64,000 bases of DNA from Polyangia bacterium. GTDB taxonomy: Bacteria > Myxococcota_A > Polyangia > Nannocystales > Nannocystaceae. The notes under the pieces were generated by a model. The model did no database searches and was not told where the DNA came from. It was given only the letters and a program-made list of their open reading frames with translations. Below are positions 45,508 to 53,611 of this stretch, one piece after another; the stretch's first letter is position 1; each line of letters begins with the position of its first letter. Location: contig JAUIKS010000005.1 in NCBI GenBank assembly GCA_030430565.1, positions 248,001 through 312,000 on the forward strand, written 5' to 3'. Both the position numbers and the translations under genes were made by a program.

Positions 45508-46659
45508 ATGAGACCAGCGATGCAGCGCGCGCGAATGAGGATGAGGACGCGGACGGCGAAGATCGTCTCCCTCGTCTCGCTCTGTCTGTCCTTCGCGCTC
45601 GCGCTCGCGCCGGGCGGGGTCGACGCCTCGCCGCCAGGCGTGGTCTCGACGCGGCACCTCTCGATGGGGAACGCGAGCCGCGCGTCGGCGACCGGGAGCA
45701 GCGCCGCGCTCATCAACCCGGCCGGTATGGGGCTGGTGCCGACGTTCACGATCGAGCCCGCGTATCAGGTGCGCATCGAGAACAAGACGCACGGCGGGGT
45801 CGTCACGGCGATGGACTCGCTCAACAACAAGCGCCTGGCGATCGGCCTCACCTACGCCTTCATGCACGGCTCGCCCGAGGTGGTCTACAACGACCCAAAC
45901 GGTCTCGAGGAGACGCTGCGCCTGCAGCATCTCGGGCACGAGGCGGGCTTGTCGATCGGCGTCGTCGCCGTCCCGGGCTGGCTGCTGATCGGCCTGCGGC
46001 CGAAGTACCAATTCACGTCGCTGCGTTTCAACGACCCCAACGGGGTGCAGGTCGACGCCAACGAGACGCTGAGCGCGTTCGGCCTCGACGCCTCGTTGCA
46101 GCTGCTGTTTCGCGGCTTCGTGAGCGTTAGCGCCATCGGCTACAACCTCGCGGGCGCGCATCAGGCCGCGTGGAACGACAGTCGCTCGCTGACCCTCGAT
46201 CCGCTCCCAGTCGACTACAGCTCGCTCGATCCCTCCAACGTCTCGCGGATCTCCGACTACCCGCGGACCTTCGCCCACGGCTTGGCGGTGTTCCCGACCC
46301 GCAGCCCAGGCTTCTCAATTAATTTCGACGGGACCTACGACTTCAGCTCGTACTGGGATCAGGATCTCGACGGCGACGATCAGCCGGATCGCTGGACGCG
46401 GATCACCCTCGGCGGCGGGGCGGAGTACACGATCGGGCCGGTGCCGATTCGCGTCGGCGGCTACTGGGATCGTCGCGGCCCCGCGCCGGACGACGATCGC
46501 GGCTACATCACCGGCGGCGTGGGCTTTATTCAGGGGACGCCGCAGAAGGGCGGCGCCGGCGTCGATGTCGGGGTCGGCTTTAGCCGGCAGATCGCGGGTC
46601 CGAACCCCGAGACGTTCATCGGCGTCCACGTCGGGATCCTGATCAATCCGCGCCTGTAG
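45508..46659 (+). CDS. FadL/OmpP1-like outer-membrane protein
   Basis: About 383 residues from the ATG at 45508 (45520 is an alternative). A signal peptide (TAKIVSLVSLCLSFALALAP, cleavage near VDASP) is followed by LSMGNASRASATGSSAALIN and NPAGMGL, the N-terminal pattern of FadL/OmpP1-type or PorV-like barrels. Repeated amphipathic strands with Gly/aromatic ends run to the C-terminal INPRL. The protein probably forms an outer-membrane beta-barrel for hydrophobic solutes or for assembly. The substrate is unknown. Confidence 0.8.
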   Translation: MRPAMQRARMRMRTRTAKIVSLVSLCLSFALALAPGGVDASPPGVVSTRHLSMGNASRASATGSSAALINPAGMGLVPTFTIEPAYQVRIENKTHGGVVTAMDSLNNKRLAIGLTYAFMHGSPEVVYNDPNGLEETLRLQHLGHEAGLSIGVVAVPGWLLIGLRPKYQFTSLRFNDPNGVQVDANETLSAFGLDASLQLLFRGFVSVSAIGYNLAGAHQAAWNDSRSLTLDPLPVDYSSLDPSNVSRISDYPRTFAHGLAVFPTRSPGFSINFDGTYDFSSYWDQDLDGDDQPDRWTRITLGGGAEYTIGPVPIRVGGYWDRRGPAPDDDRGYITGGVGFIQGTPQKGGAGVDVGVGFSRQIAGPNPETFIGVHVGILINPRL

Positions 46660-46733
46660 ACGGTCGCGGCGCTCGATCACGCGCGAGCGCAGGTTTTCGG
46701 GAACCTTGTCGAACGCCCGCGGTCTAGTGGAAA

Positions 46734-47459
46734 GTGAAGGCCGTGAGCGAAGCTAGCGCCAAAGCCGACGAGACCGGAGACGACCGGTCCCGCGAGCGCA
46801 CGCAACGCTCGTCGCGCGGGCGAAGGACGGTCCGCGACGAGGCCGAGGATCGCCGCCGACGCGAGCAGGACCGACGCGATCGTCGGCTGGTCAAGCGCCT
46901 CAAAGAGGGGGACGACCGCGCGTTCCAGGAGCTCGTCTCGACCTACCAGAACCGGATCTTCAGCCTGACCTTGCGCTTCATGGGCAACCGTGAGGAGGCC
47001 GAGGACCTGGCGCAGGAAGTATTCCTGACGGTGTTTCGCGCGATCGGCAGCTATCGCGGGGACGGCCGGTTCTACACGTGGCTGTACCGGATCGCGTCGA
47101 ACACCTGCAAGAACCGGCTGAAGTACCTCAAGGGTCGCCACCATCACCGCAGCATCGACATCGAGGACAGCCCCCAGGCGCAGCTGCCGGCCCAGGAGGG
47201 GGGCGCTCGCCAGAGCCTGCAGAGCCAGGTGCCTGGCCCGGAGGCCGCCGTGCAGGGCAACCGGCTGCAGCGCGCGATCCAGGAGGAGATCGCCCAGCTG
47301 GACGCGGAGCACCGCCTGCTGATCGTCCTCCGCGACATTCAAGGGCTCTCGTACCAGGACATCATCCGCATCACTGGGCTCCCCGCGGGCACGCTCAAGT
47401 CCCGTCTTCACCGAGCCCGGCTGGCGCTCAAGAAGCGCATGGATCGACACATGCGCTGA
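46734..47459 (+). CDS. ECF-type RNA polymerase sigma factor
   Basis: 241 residues from a GTG at 46734 (a second GTG at 46743 is possible). The first 50 residues are an arginine/glutamate-rich extension. Region 2 is DDRAFQELVSTYQNRIFSLT, EEAEDLAQEVFLTVFRAIGS, FYTWLYRIASNTCKNRLK, and region 4 is EHRLLIVLRDIQGLSYQDII, LPAGTLKSRLHRARLALKK. No region 3 is present, as expected for a RpoE-like group 4 factor. The anti-sigma gene follows 67 bases downstream. Confidence 0.94.
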   Translation: MKAVSEASAKADETGDDRSRERTQRSSRGRRTVRDEAEDRRRREQDRRDRRLVKRLKEGDDRAFQELVSTYQNRIFSLTLRFMGNREEAEDLAQEVFLTVFRAIGSYRGDGRFYTWLYRIASNTCKNRLKYLKGRHHHRSIDIEDSPQAQLPAQEGGARQSLQSQVPGPEAAVQGNRLQRAIQEEIAQLDAEHRLLIVLRDIQGLSYQDIIRITGLPAGTLKSRLHRARLALKKRMDRHMR

Positions 47460-47526
47460 CGGACAGGTCTATTCAAGCTTATTCGTAGCGAAGTATTCTC
47501 AACACCGAACCGAAGCTCACCTCACC

Positions 47527-47970
47527 ATGGCCACGCCTTCCGAGTCCAACGCCGCCGAGCTCATGAGCGCCGCGCTCGATGAGCAGCTCGCCCCTGAAGA
47601 GGAGGAGGCGTTCGCGGCGATGCTCGCGGCCTCGCCCGAGGCGCGCGAGGAGTACGAGCAGCTTCAGGACATGCTCGCGCTGGTCAAGGGCTTGCCCGAG
47701 GTCGAGGCGCCGCCGGACTTCTTCGAGAAGGTCGCCAAGAAGATCCGTCGCCGAAAGCTGATGCGCGGCGAGAGCTTGCTGCTGGTCTCGTTGCCGTTTC
47801 AGGTCCTGAGCGTGATGATCGTGCTCGCGATCGCGGTGACGTACATGATGGTGCAACTAGAGCGCGATCCGGCGAGCAAGCTCGAGCGCGACCCGGCGGC
47901 GGAGGGCGCAGCGCCCGAGGCGAGCGCGAAGCCGGAGTCTGAGGCGAGCGCGAAGCCCGGATCTAATTGA
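47527..47970 (+). CDS. Membrane anti-sigma factor lacking the zinc-finger cysteines
   Basis: 147 residues. The N-terminal domain (SAALDEQLAPEEEEAFAAML, ASPEAREEYEQLQDMLALVK) has the shape of anti-sigma ZAS domains, but the His-x3-Cys-x2-Cys zinc motif is missing, as in non-redox anti-sigma factors. One transmembrane helix (LLLVSLPFQVLSVMIVLAIA) follows, then a short periplasmic tail with a duplicated LERDPA element. It should hold the preceding sigma factor at the membrane until a signal, probably proteolysis, frees it. Confidence 0.85.
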   Translation: MATPSESNAAELMSAALDEQLAPEEEEAFAAMLAASPEAREEYEQLQDMLALVKGLPEVEAPPDFFEKVAKKIRRRKLMRGESLLLVSLPFQVLSVMIVLAIAVTYMMVQLERDPASKLERDPAAEGAAPEASAKPESEASAKPGSN

Positions 47971-48105
47971 TGGCTCATCAGACAGGCCGGGCACCGCTCG
48001 CGCTGAACTGATGTACACGCCCGCCGCGCGGTCGGGGCGACGTTCGCGGCCGTAGCGCAAACTGCATCGCGAATTCTCGAACCTGTGATAGAACGGGTGC
48101 CCCGG

Positions 48106-48729
48106 ATGCCACGCGAAGTCACGTTAGTCGACGCGAACCTCGGCAATTTGGATAGCGTGAGGCGCGCGCTCATCCAAGTGCACGCCTCTGTGGTCGTCTC
48201 CAGCGACCCCAACACCGTTGCGACTTCGCGCATGGTCGTGTTTCCCGGCCAGGGCGCGTTCAGCAAGACCACCGACGAGCTCGTTGACGGCGCGATGGGC
48301 GCAGCGCTCCGCATGGTCATCGAGCGCGGAGATCCTTTCTTGGGTATCTGCTTGGGGATGCAGCTGCTGTTCGACTCGAGCGAGGAGAACGGCGGTCACC
48401 CCGGTCTCGAGGTGCTCCCAGGCACCTGCAAGCGGTTTCCAGAGAACGTGCCGCTGAAGCCCACCGAGCCGGACGGGCGCATGATGAAGATCCCCCACGT
48501 GGGCTGGAACAGCGTCGCGCCGTCCAACGAGCACTACTACTTTTCTCACAGCTACTATGCTGAGCCCGCGCGGAGCGAGGACGTGATGTGGACGACCCGC
48601 TACGGGATCGTCGAGTTCCCGTCCGCGATCCGTCGCAACAACATCTTCGGCTGCCAGTTCCATCCCGAGAAGAGCCAGCGTGCGGGATTGCGATTCCTAC
48701 GCAGCTTCGTTCTCGGAGGCCGCTCGTGA
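48106..48729 (+). CDS. hisH: Imidazole glycerol phosphate synthase, glutaminase subunit
   Basis: About 207 residues from the ATG at 48106 (GTG at 48097 or 48085 in frame are alternatives). Class I glutamine amidotransferase: nucleophile Cys in LGICLGMQLLFD, with His and Glu of the triad in CQFHPEKSQ. GQGAF and HVGWN are HisH signatures. It supplies ammonia to HisF for imidazole ring formation in histidine synthesis. It overlaps hisA by 4 bases. Confidence 0.96.
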   Translation: MPREVTLVDANLGNLDSVRRALIQVHASVVVSSDPNTVATSRMVVFPGQGAFSKTTDELVDGAMGAALRMVIERGDPFLGICLGMQLLFDSSEENGGHPGLEVLPGTCKRFPENVPLKPTEPDGRMMKIPHVGWNSVAPSNEHYYFSHSYYAEPARSEDVMWTTRYGIVEFPSAIRRNNIFGCQFHPEKSQRAGLRFLRSFVLGGRS

Positions 48730-49448
48730 TCGCCATCCCGGCGATTGATTTACTCGAGGGTCAGGCCGTTCGTCTCGCAGAGGGCGATCGCGCGCGCGCG
48801 ACGGTCTACGAGACCGATCCGCGGGTGCTGGTTGCCCGTTTCGCGGACGCGGGCGCAGCGCGAATCCACGTGGTTGACCTCGACGGCGCGTTCGCCGGAC
48901 GACCGTGTCAGCTCGAGCTGATCCGTGAGCTCGTGGCGAGCGCGCACGCGCGCGGCGTGACGGTCGAGGTCGGGGGCGGGCTTCGCTCGCGCGAGGCGAT
49001 TGAGGCGGCGCTGCAGGAGACCGGCGCGGACATGGCCGTGGTCGGGACGCTCGCGGTGCGCGAGCCGGCGGTCGTGGAGGCGCTGTGCCAGGTTTATCCC
49101 GAGCGCTTGATCATCGCGGTCGACGGCCGCAATGACCGGGTCGCGATCGCCGGCTGGCAAGAGACCTCGGAGACGACGATCGCGGCCTTGGCCGCCGCCG
49201 CCCAGCGCTGGGGCGCGGCCGCGCTGCTCTACACCGATGTGCCCCGTGACGGGCTGCAGGGCGGACCGGCCGTGGCCGCGACCGCCGAGCTGCAGCGAGC
49301 CGTGGACATCCCGGTGATCGCAAGCGGCGGGGTGGGTTCGCTCGCGGACCTCGACGCGCTGCGCAGCGCGGGCGTCCGCGCCGTCGTTCTGGGTCGTGCC
49401 CTGTACGAGGGCAGCTTTACCTTAAAGGAAGCGTTGTCGAGATGTTGA
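48726..49448 (+). CDS. hisA: Phosphoribosylformimino-5-aminoimidazole carboxamide ribotide isomerase
   Basis: 240 residues from a GTG at 48726 inside the GTGA overlap with hisH. It is a (beta/alpha)8 enzyme isomerising ProFAR to PRFAR. The catalytic acids are in [12 protein letters not shown] and [13 protein letters not shown], and the phosphate-binding half-barrels show VEVGGGLRS and [13 protein letters not shown]. It overlaps hisF by 7 bases, so the his genes are translationally coupled. Confidence 0.96.
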   Translation: MIAIPAIDLLEGQAVRLAEGDRARATVYETDPRVLVARFADAGAARIHVVDLDGAFAGRPCQLELIRELVASAHARGVTVEVGGGLRSREAIEAALQETGADMAVVGTLAVREPAVVEALCQVYPERLIIAVDGRNDRVAIAGWQETSETTIAALAAAAQRWGAAALLYTDVPRDGLQGGPAVAATAELQRAVDIPVIASGGVGSLADLDALRSAGVRAVVLGRALYEGSFTLKEALSRC

Positions 49449-50242
49449 AACGCCGCATCATCCCTTGCCTCGACATCAAGAATGGCCGTGTGGTCAAGGG
49501 CGTCCACTTCGTGGGCCTGCGCGACACCGGAGATCCGGTGGAGGCCGCGCGTGCCTACGATCGGCAGGGCGCCGACGAGATCTGCATGCTCGACATCACC
49601 GCGACCGTCGAGGGTCGCGAGATGTTTCTCGACGTGGTCAAGCGCGTCGCGGGCCAGATCTTCGCGCCGCTCACGGTCGGCGGCGGGATCCGTCGCGAGA
49701 CGGACGTTCGAAAGCTCCTGCTCGCGGGCGCCGACAAGGTGGCGATCAACAGCGCGATCGTGGCGAACCCCAAGCTGATCAAGCGCGTCGCGGAGAAGTA
49801 CGGGAGCCAGTGCATCGTCGCGGCGGTCGACGTCCGCCAGATGGCGCCGCTGGCCGGCGAGGAGCGAGCGCCCTACGAGGTCGTGATCCACGGCGGGACG
49901 CGCTCGACGGGCCTCGACGCGATCGCGTGGTGTGAGCAGGTCGCGGCGCTGGGCGCCGGAGAGATCCTGCTGACCAGCATGGACCGCGACGGGACGCGCA
50001 ACGGCTACGACCTGTGGATCACCCGCGAGATCAGTCGACGTGTCTCGATCCCGGTGATAGCGAGCGGCGGCGTTGGCTCGTTGGATCACCTGCGCTCAGG
50101 GCTCGCGGATGACGAGGGCTCGGCCGACGCCGCGCTCGCCGCGTCGATCTTCCACTTCGGGCTCTACACGATCGCGCAGGCGAAGCAGTTCCTGCACGAG
50201 CGGCGGATCCCGGTCCGCCCGCCCGACGGCATCCGCTACTGA
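49442..50242 (+). CDS. hisF: Imidazole glycerol phosphate synthase, cyclase subunit
   Basis: 266 residues. It catalyses ring closure of PRFAR with ammonia from HisH, giving IGP and AICAR. The catalytic acids lie in [20 protein letters not shown] and [15 protein letters not shown], and phosphate loops are [11 protein letters not shown] and [13 protein letters not shown]. All standard motifs are intact. The C-terminus ends in a slightly extended [13 protein letters not shown]. hisIE follows 49 bases later. Confidence 0.97.
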   Translation: MLKRRIIPCLDIKNGRVVKGVHFVGLRDTGDPVEAARAYDRQGADEICMLDITATVEGREMFLDVVKRVAGQIFAPLTVGGGIRRETDVRKLLLAGADKVAINSAIVANPKLIKRVAEKYGSQCIVAAVDVRQMAPLAGEERAPYEVVIHGGTRSTGLDAIAWCEQVAALGAGEILLTSMDRDGTRNGYDLWITREISRRVSIPVIASGGVGSLDHLRSGLADDEGSADAALAASIFHFGLYTIAQAKQFLHERRIPVRPPDGIRY

Positions 50243-50277
50243 GAGCTGGCTCGGCCCGTACTCCGTCGCGCGTCGAG

Positions 50278-50283
50278 TATCCT
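50278..50283 (+). promoter_or_regulatory. -10-like TATCCT for a leaderless start
   Basis: TATCCT is 8 bases before the hisIE ATG at 50292, suggesting an internal promoter within the his cluster. Confidence 0.5.
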
Positions 50284-50291
50284 CGCGCGCG

Positions 50292-51017
50292 ATGCAAGAC
50301 GGTGACGTCGAGTCCCTCTGGTCGCAGCTCCGCCCGTCGAGCGACGGCTTGGTCGCCGCGGTGGTGCAGCACGCAGCCAGCGGGCAGGTCTTGATGCTCG
50401 GCTACATGAACCGCGAGTCGCTCGCGGCCACGCTTCGAAATCGACGCGTGACGTTCTGGAGCCGCAGCCGACAGACGCTGTGGGAGAAGGGCTCGACCAG
50501 CGGCAACACCCTCGAGCTCCGCGACCTGTGGGCCGACTGCGACGGCGACGCGCTGCTCGTGCTCGCGCGGCCGCTCGGGCCGACGTGCCACACCGAGCGG
50601 GACAGCTGCTTCTTCCGGCATGTCGACGGGCCCGCGCCCCGGCTGCGCGACGCGCCCGGCGGGCCTTCGCCCGGCCGCGTGAGCGCGAGCTTTGAGCGCG
50701 TCTTCGGGATCATCCTCGAGCGCAAGGCGGGGCGGGGCGCGACGAGCCGGACCGGGAAGAGTTACGTGCGCGGGCTGCTGGACCGCGGCGTGCCCAAGAT
50801 CGCCGACAAGATCCGTGAAGAGGCCGGCGAGCTGTGCGAGGCGCTCGTCGACGAGTCTGACGAGGCCGTGGCGAACGAGGCGGCCGATCTGCTGTTCCAC
50901 GCGATGGTCGGGCTCGCCTCCCGCGGCGTCTCGATCGACGACGTCGCGGCGGTGCTGCGCGGGCGCTTGGGGATCAGCGGGATTGACGAGAAAGCCGCGC
51001 GCGCGGCGAAGCGATAG
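50292..51017 (+). CDS. hisIE: Bifunctional phosphoribosyl-AMP cyclohydrolase / phosphoribosyl-ATP pyrophosphatase
   Basis: 241 residues from the ATG at 50292. The HisI half has MLGYMNRESLAATL, FWSRSRQTLWEKGSTSGN, DLWADCDGDALLVLARPLGP and the zinc Cys ligands in TCHTERDSCFF. The HisE half has a helical MazG-like fold with KIREEAGELCEALVDESDEA and EAADLLFHAMVGL. It catalyses steps 2 and 3 of histidine synthesis. The fusion order I-E is the usual one. Confidence 0.95.
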   Translation: MQDGDVESLWSQLRPSSDGLVAAVVQHAASGQVLMLGYMNRESLAATLRNRRVTFWSRSRQTLWEKGSTSGNTLELRDLWADCDGDALLVLARPLGPTCHTERDSCFFRHVDGPAPRLRDAPGGPSPGRVSASFERVFGIILERKAGRGATSRTGKSYVRGLLDRGVPKIADKIREEAGELCEALVDESDEAVANEAADLLFHAMVGLASRGVSIDDVAAVLRGRLGISGIDEKAARAAKR

Positions 51018-51052
51018 CAGCCCGCGGCGCACCGAGCACGCGTCGCCTTGTG

Positions 51053-51058
51053 TATCCT
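51053..51058 (+). promoter_or_regulatory. -10-like TATCCT for a leaderless start
   Basis: TATCCT is 7 bases before the GTG at 51066 of plsY. Confidence 0.5.
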
Positions 51059-51065
51059 GCCGCTC

Positions 51066-51683
51066 GTGGGCCTCTTCGGACTCGGTCAAAGCGTCGTCGC
51101 GTGGTGCCTGTTCGCCTACTTGCTCGCGGCGGTGCCGGTCGGCTTGCTGATCGGCTGGAGCCGCGGGATCGATCTTCGCGAGGTCGGCTCCGGGAATATC
51201 GGCACGACCAACGCGATGCGCGCGCTCGGGCGCGAGCTCGGGCTCACCGTGTTCGCGCTCGATGTCCTGAAGGCGTTCTTACCTGTTCGTTTGGCCATGA
51301 TGGATTTCGCGCTCGGCGCGGACGTACACGGCGCGCTCGCGTGGGTCGCTATCTGCGCCGTGCTCGGACACATCTACCCGGTGTACCTCGGCTTTCGCGG
51401 CGGGAAAGGGGTCGCGTGCGCGCTCGGGGTCTTCACGGCGGTGCTGCCCCTGAGCGGTCTGCTGGCGCTCGTGATCTACTTGCTGACGCTCGCGCTCACG
51501 CGCGTCTCGGCGATCGGCTCGCTCATCGCCGTGACGGCGACGAGCATCCACATCGCGGTCAGCGGGAGCCCGGCGGCTTACACGTGGCTCGCGCTCGCTA
51601 CCTCGGCGGTGATCTGGTGGCGCCATCGTGGCAACCTGACGCGGATTCTCGAGGACGCCGCGGCCCGCAAGCGGAGCCGCTGA
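51066..51683 (+). CDS. plsY: Acyl-phosphate:glycerol-3-phosphate acyltransferase
   Basis: About 205 residues from the GTG at 51066, chosen because TATCCT is 7 bases upstream; a TTG at 51048 is in frame. It is an inner-membrane enzyme with about five helices that adds the first acyl chain to glycerol-3-phosphate from acyl-phosphate. The signatures are SGNIGTTNAMRALG, HIYPVYLGFRGGKGVA and the helices around them. It lies directly behind the his genes, a position without obvious functional meaning. Confidence 0.94.
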   Translation: MGLFGLGQSVVAWCLFAYLLAAVPVGLLIGWSRGIDLREVGSGNIGTTNAMRALGRELGLTVFALDVLKAFLPVRLAMMDFALGADVHGALAWVAICAVLGHIYPVYLGFRGGKGVACALGVFTAVLPLSGLLALVIYLLTLALTRVSAIGSLIAVTATSIHIAVSGSPAAYTWLALATSAVIWWRHRGNLTRILEDAAARKRSR

Positions 51684-51702
51684 GCTCAGCGCTCGGGTCG
51701 AG

Positions 51703-51730
51703 TGTGGAGCAAGTGCGGACATTCACCACA
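51703..51730. repeat. Imperfect inverted repeat related to 18047-18159
   Basis: TGTGGAGCAAGTGC is followed directly by GGACATTCACCACA, which matches 13 of 14 bases of the right arm at 18141-18154. The left half resembles the left arm there. The element lies just after the plsY stop, as the other lies just after the PBP1C stop. Confidence 0.5.
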
Positions 51731-51795
51731 CTGGTGCGAATCGCCCAGGGCTGGCACGAACGCGGGAGTGTTTGTTAGCGTCATACAGCGCGCTC

Positions 51796-52044
51796 ATGCC
51801 CCGTCGAACGCTCTATATCGGAGGTCTCTCGCCCGCGACGAGTCTCGAGACCCTCCGCGCGACGATGTCGCCCTTCGGCTCGATCGAGGATATTCGGATG
51901 ATGACGCGGACCTCGTCCTCGGGCGACAACCCCGGGATCGCGTACGTGACCTTTAAGACGGGTGAGGCGGCGAAGGCGGCGGCCCGGGTGCTCGACGGCT
52001 CGGAGCTCGACGGCGCGCGGCTCCGCGTCGACATCGCGCGCTGA
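51796..52044 (+). CDS. RRM-type RNA-binding protein
   Basis: 82 residues, a single RNA-recognition motif. RNP2 is TLYIGGLSP and RNP1 is GIAYVTF, with the aromatic positions suited to stack on RNA. The glycine-rich tail of many cyanobacterial Rbp proteins is absent. The ATG at 51796 starts right at the domain. It is a cytoplasmic single-stranded RNA binder, perhaps in cold response or mRNA decay. The NtrC-type gene converges 15 bases downstream. Confidence 0.9.
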   Translation: MPRRTLYIGGLSPATSLETLRATMSPFGSIEDIRMMTRTSSSGDNPGIAYVTFKTGEAAKAAARVLDGSELDGARLRVDIAR

Positions 52045-52059
52045 CGCGTCGAGCTGGAG

Positions 52060-53547
52060 TCAGACCCCGCCGCGGGTGATCCCCAGCAGCTTCATCTTCT
52101 TGTGCAGGTGCGTGCGCTCGACGCCCAGCGACTCCGCCGTGCGCGACACGTTCCAGCCCAGCTCGCCCAGGCGCTGGTGAATGAACGCGCGCTCGACCGC
52201 CTCGCGCAGCGACTTCAGCGAGATCCCCCCCGCCGGGAGCTCGTGCCCGATCGCGGTGAACAGCTCGCTGAGCAGCGCGCCCAGCTGGCCGTCGCCGGCG
52301 CGTCGGGCCGGTCGCGCGCGCCCGGCGTTGACCACGTCTTCGGGGACATCTTCGATGGTGAGCTCGGCGTCGGAGAGGATCGACATCCGCTCCATCACGT
52401 TGCGCAGCTCGCGGACGTTGCCGGGCCAGCGGTAGGCGGCGAGCGCGTCCATCGCCTCCTGCGAGATCGGCTTGCCGGCGATCCCGTTCTCTTGGCACGC
52501 GACGTCGATGTAGTGGCGGCACAGCAGCGCGACGTCGCCGGGTCGGTCGCGCAGCGGCGGGACCGTGATCGGCACGACCGCGAGCCGGAAGTACAGGTCC
52601 TCGCGGAACTCGCCGCCCGCGACCTGCTCCTTGAGGTTGTGGTGCGTGGCCGCGAGCACGCGGACATCGACCTTGATCGGGCGCTCGCCGCCGACGCGCA
52701 TCAGCTCGCCGCTCTGCAGCACGCGCAGGACCTTGGCCTGCGCGCCGAGGTCCATGTCGCCGATCTCGTCGAGGAAGATCGTGCCGCCGTCGGCGAGCTC
52801 GAACAGCCCGCGCTTCTGCCCCGTCGCGCCCGTGAACGCGCCGCGCTCGTGTCCGAACAGCTCGCTCTCGATCAGCTCCCGCGGGATCGCGGCGCAGTTG
52901 ACCTTGACGAAGGATTCGCTCGCGCGGTCGCTGGCCTCGTGGATCGCCCGCGCGACCAGCTCTTTGCCGGTCCCGCTCTCGCCTTGGATCAGCACGCGCG
53001 CGCGGGTCGGGCCGACCTTGGCGATCTGCTTGAGCAGCGCCTTCATCGGCTTGCTCTCGCCGATCAGCGGCGAGCCGCCGCGGAGGCGCGCGCGCAGGCG
53101 CTGGAGCTCGCGCTCGTTCTTAAAGTGGCGCAACGCGTTGCGGACCCCGACGACGACGCGGTCGCGCGCGAGTGGTTTTTCGAAGAAGTCGAAGGCGCCG
53201 AGCCGGGTCGCCCGCACCGCGTCGCTGACGGTCGCGTGGCCGCTGATCAGGATCACGGGCAGCGGCGGCGCGCCGCCGCCGAGCTCGCAGAGGCGCTCGA
53301 GCAGCTCGAGGCCGCTCATCCCCGGCAGCTTGACGTCGGCGAGCAGGAGCTCGACCGGGCCGCCCTCGAGGGTGTCCGCGACGCTCCGCTGCAGGGTGGC
53401 GAGCGCCTTCTCGGCCGTGTCCGCGTCGAGCACGGTCGCGCCCTCGCCCTCGAGCACCATCCGCAGCGTCCGCCGGATGTTGCGCTCGTCGTCCAGGACC
53501 AGGATCCTGCCGGCGAGGCCGCTCGAGTCATCCGCAGGGTCGGTCAC
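52060..53547 (-). CDS. NtrC-family sigma-54-dependent response regulator
   Basis: 495 residues from a GTG at 53547. The receiver domain has ILVLDDERNIRRTLR and phospho-acceptor D71 (LLLADVKLPGMSG). The AAA+ domain has Walker A GESGTGKELVARAIHE, the sigma-54 contact loop GAFTGA intact, and TIFLDEIGDM. The C-terminal Fis-type HTH is LGWNVSRTAESLGVERTHLH. It activates sigma-54 promoters after phosphorylation by a histidine kinase not encoded here. It resembles NtrX/NtrC types. It could in principle act on the promoter at 27248. Confidence 0.94.
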   Translation of the reverse strand: MTDPADDSSGLAGRILVLDDERNIRRTLRMVLEGEGATVLDADTAEKALATLQRSVADTLEGGPVELLLADVKLPGMSGLELLERLCELGGGAPPLPVILISGHATVSDAVRATRLGAFDFFEKPLARDRVVVGVRNALRHFKNERELQRLRARLRGGSPLIGESKPMKALLKQIAKVGPTRARVLIQGESGTGKELVARAIHEASDRASESFVKVNCAAIPRELIESELFGHERGAFTGATGQKRGLFELADGGTIFLDEIGDMDLGAQAKVLRVLQSGELMRVGGERPIKVDVRVLAATHHNLKEQVAGGEFREDLYFRLAVVPITVPPLRDRPGDVALLCRHYIDVACQENGIAGKPISQEAMDALAAYRWPGNVRELRNVMERMSILSDAELTIEDVPEDVVNAGRARPARRAGDGQLGALLSELFTAIGHELPAGGISLKSLREAVERAFIHQRLGELGWNVSRTAESLGVERTHLHKKMKLLGITRGGV

Positions 53548-53611
53548 GACGATCCTAATGCTAGCAGACGCGCGATCGCGCCTGACCCGGGTTCACGCGT
53601 GCGCTCGCGCG

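Noticed and set aside
51749..51766. TGGCACGAACGCGGG as a second sigma-54 promoter
   Set aside because: GG is present, but the GC dinucleotide is not at the required 10-base spacing.
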